Of a stretch of DNA of 64,000 nt, positions 62,950 through 64,000 are shown piece after piece. The stretch comes from Rhizohabitans arisaemae (lineage in GTDB: Bacteria; Actinomycetota; Actinomycetes; Streptosporangiales; Streptosporangiaceae). Each line of letters starts with the position of its first letter. The first letter of the stretch is position 1. Made by a program: the position numbers and the translations under genes. The DNA is taken from positions 930,001 through 994,000 of the forward strand of contig NZ_BLRH01000009.1 of the NCBI RefSeq assembly GCF_025996515.1, written 5' to 3'. Under the pieces are notes generated by a model. That model was not told the DNA's origin. It did not search any database and was given only the letters and a program-made list of their open reading frames with translations.

Positions 62950-63532
62950 CGACAAAGACGTCCGCGCCGGCCTCGGCGGCCCGCTCGATCGTCTCCGCGG
63001 ACACCCCACCGTCCACCTGCAGCCAGACCGACCCGCCGTGCTTGTCGATGAGCTCGCGGGCCCGGCGTACCTTCGGTAGGACCACGTCGAGGAACCGCTG
63101 CCCGCCGAACCCCGGCTCCACCGTCATCAGCAGCAGCATGTCGAGTTCGGGCAGGAGGTCCTCGAATGCCTCGACGGGCGTCGCCGGATTGACGCCCAGC
63201 CCGGCCCGCGCACCGGCCGCGCGGATCGTGCGCAGGGTCCGGATCGGGGCCTTGGCCGCCTCCACGTGGATGGTGACGCTCCCGGCCCCGGCCTCGGCGT
63301 AGGCGGGCGCCCAGCGGTCCGGGTCCTCGATCATGAGGTGGCAGTCGATCGGCGTGGACACCGCCTTGAGCAGGGACTCCACCACCGGCAACCCCAAGGT
63401 GAGGTTGGGCACGAAGTGGTTGTCCATCACGTCGACGTGCAGCCAGTCGGCCGTACCGGCGACCGCCGCGCACTCGTCGGCGAGCCTGGCGAAGTCGGCG
63501 GAGAGAATGCTGGGTGAGATCTGTACAGGCAT
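62870..63532 (-). CDS. rpe: Ribulose-phosphate 3-epimerase
   Basis: 220 residues of a TIM barrel. [35 protein letters not shown] and [10 protein letters not shown] bear the metal-binding His/Asp and phosphate-binding loops. Interconverts ribulose 5-phosphate and xylulose 5-phosphate, and supplies ribulose 5-phosphate for the neighbouring riboflavin genes. Start at ATG 63532. Confidence 0.95.
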   Translation of the reverse strand: MPVQISPSILSADFARLADECAAVAGTADWLHVDVMDNHFVPNLTLGLPVVESLLKAVSTPIDCHLMIEDPDRWAPAYAEAGAGSVTIHVEAAKAPIRTLRTIRAAGARAGLGVNPATPVEAFEDLLPELDMLLLMTVEPGFGGQRFLDVVLPKVRRARELIDKHGGSVWLQVDGGVSAETIERAAEAGADVFVAGNAVYGAQDPAQAVRNLRAQAEGAR

Positions 63533-63856
63533 GATTCCCGAGTGTATTGCTCCCCCGGCTCAGCCCGTACCCTCCCTCCCCGGAGGCGCACGGAACAGGG
63601 AAAACACCCTCTCCTTCCCAGGCCTTGGCTGCAGACACCGAAGAGCTCCCGCTCACCTCCGAAGAGGAGAGCGGGAGCTTAATCGGCTCCGGCGGCCAAC
63701 CGGGCATCTCGCTGATCACGACGATCGGCGCAACCGGACCTGTCGGGGTTGACACCGCGTCATGTGGGCTTGCGGCCCATCCTTCGCAGTGACGCCGATT
63801 TCGTAGCGTAAGAGCGGCTCACTACCCGCCGGTAACGCTGCGGGCGACGACCTCCG
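63533..63856. other. Non-coding region upstream of rpe
   Basis: About 320 bases with no supported gene apart from the hairpin at 63644-63679. Frames here are short and their codon use is not that of the window. Confidence 0.45.
63644..63679. terminator. 11-bp hairpin upstream of rpe
   Basis: AGCTCCCGCTC (63644-63654) pairs with GAGCGGGAGCT (63669-63679) around a 14-base loop. It could end a transcript coming from the right on the minus strand before rpe is reached. Confidence 0.5.
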
Positions 63857-63979
63857 TCAATGCCCCAGTTTTGCCGTACCTCCCATTACGCAGGAGACTG
63901 CCGCGGGACCCCACGCGATGTGCGGCACCGAACGCATAAGGGCGGCACCCGCCACATCTGCTACCCAATGGTCTTTCAC
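63857..63979 (-). CDS. Possible small peptide gene at the right edge
   Basis: A GTG at 63979, eleven bases after AAGGA, opens a 40-residue peptide (VKDHWVADVAGAALMRSVPH, then IAWGPAAVSCVMGGTAKLGH). The frame is also open to the right edge, so it could be the end of a longer gene. Not recognised; real only if conserved elsewhere. Confidence 0.2.
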   Translation of the reverse strand: MKDHWVADVAGAALMRSVPHIAWGPAAVSCVMGGTAKLGH

Positions 63980-64000
63980 TTTCTGGACGCATCCTTGCCA

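Overview
The window is 64 kb of very GC-rich DNA. It has GTG and TTG starts, four-base ATGA/GTGA gene overlaps, long antisense open frames and GC-loaded third codon positions. Together with secreted M4 proteases that have long C-terminal extensions, a very large RHS protein, PucR control and cox-like molybdenum hydroxylase genes, this points to a filamentous actinobacterium, most likely of the Streptosporangiales (inference; no rRNA gene is present).

Layout. 1-5.5 kb: a partial, unusual protein joining a uracil-DNA-glycosylase-like domain to an ADP-ribosyltransferase domain, then a class I aminotransferase, a DUF418 membrane protein, a nitrilase-family amidase and two coupled unknown genes. 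5.6-13.7 kb: a CaiB/BaiF CoA-transferase, two tandem paralogous secreted M4 metallopeptidases, and a small secreted Cys-containing protein next to a broken remnant of its own paralogue. 13.8-18.2 kb: hydantoinase/oxoprolinase-type genes hyuA and hyuB with an odd 0.5 kb insert between them. 18.2-20.2 kb: a small membrane protein, thymidine kinase and a stretch that looks decayed. 20.2-31.7 kb: a 3628-residue secreted RHS/YD-repeat polymorphic toxin with HINT domain and an unassigned C-terminal toxin tip, followed by an overlapping immunity-type gene; the toxin/immunity end has clearly lower GC. 32-35.4 kb: a GNAT acetyltransferase, small unknown genes, and two tandem PD-(D/E)XK-like paralogues with matching leaderless promoters.

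35.5-45.8 kb: a second nitrilase, a CoxG-like protein, a lipoprotein polysaccharide deacetylase, a vapBC toxin-antitoxin pair, cytochrome bd oxidase cydAB, and a three-subunit xanthine-dehydrogenase/CoxMSL form II hydroxylase. 45.9-51.3 kb: a PucR regulator divergent from three genes matching the AllH/AllF(FdrA)/AllG oxamate carbamoyltransferase trio. 51.4-57.9 kb: a receptor-type Ser/Thr kinase, an MFS transporter, and the accessory genes for molybdenum hydroxylase maturation (MobA/MocA-like, CoxE-like VWA, MoxR/CoxD-like AAA ATPase). 58-62.2 kb: an HD-domain protein and the riboflavin operon ribD-ribE-ribBA-ribH behind an FMN riboswitch. 62.3-64 kb: a PH-domain membrane protein, rpe with a partial duplication of its 3' end, and a poorly coding edge.

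Working together: the CoxMSL enzyme, its maturation genes, CoxG, PucR and AllHFG look like parts of a purine/ureide (oxalurate-type) nitrogen salvage function, with HyuAB and the nitrilases as further amide-bond chemistry. The most unusual objects are the glycosylase-ADP-ribosyltransferase fusion at the left edge, the toxin/immunity tip of the RHS gene, and the repeated small gene-end duplications.
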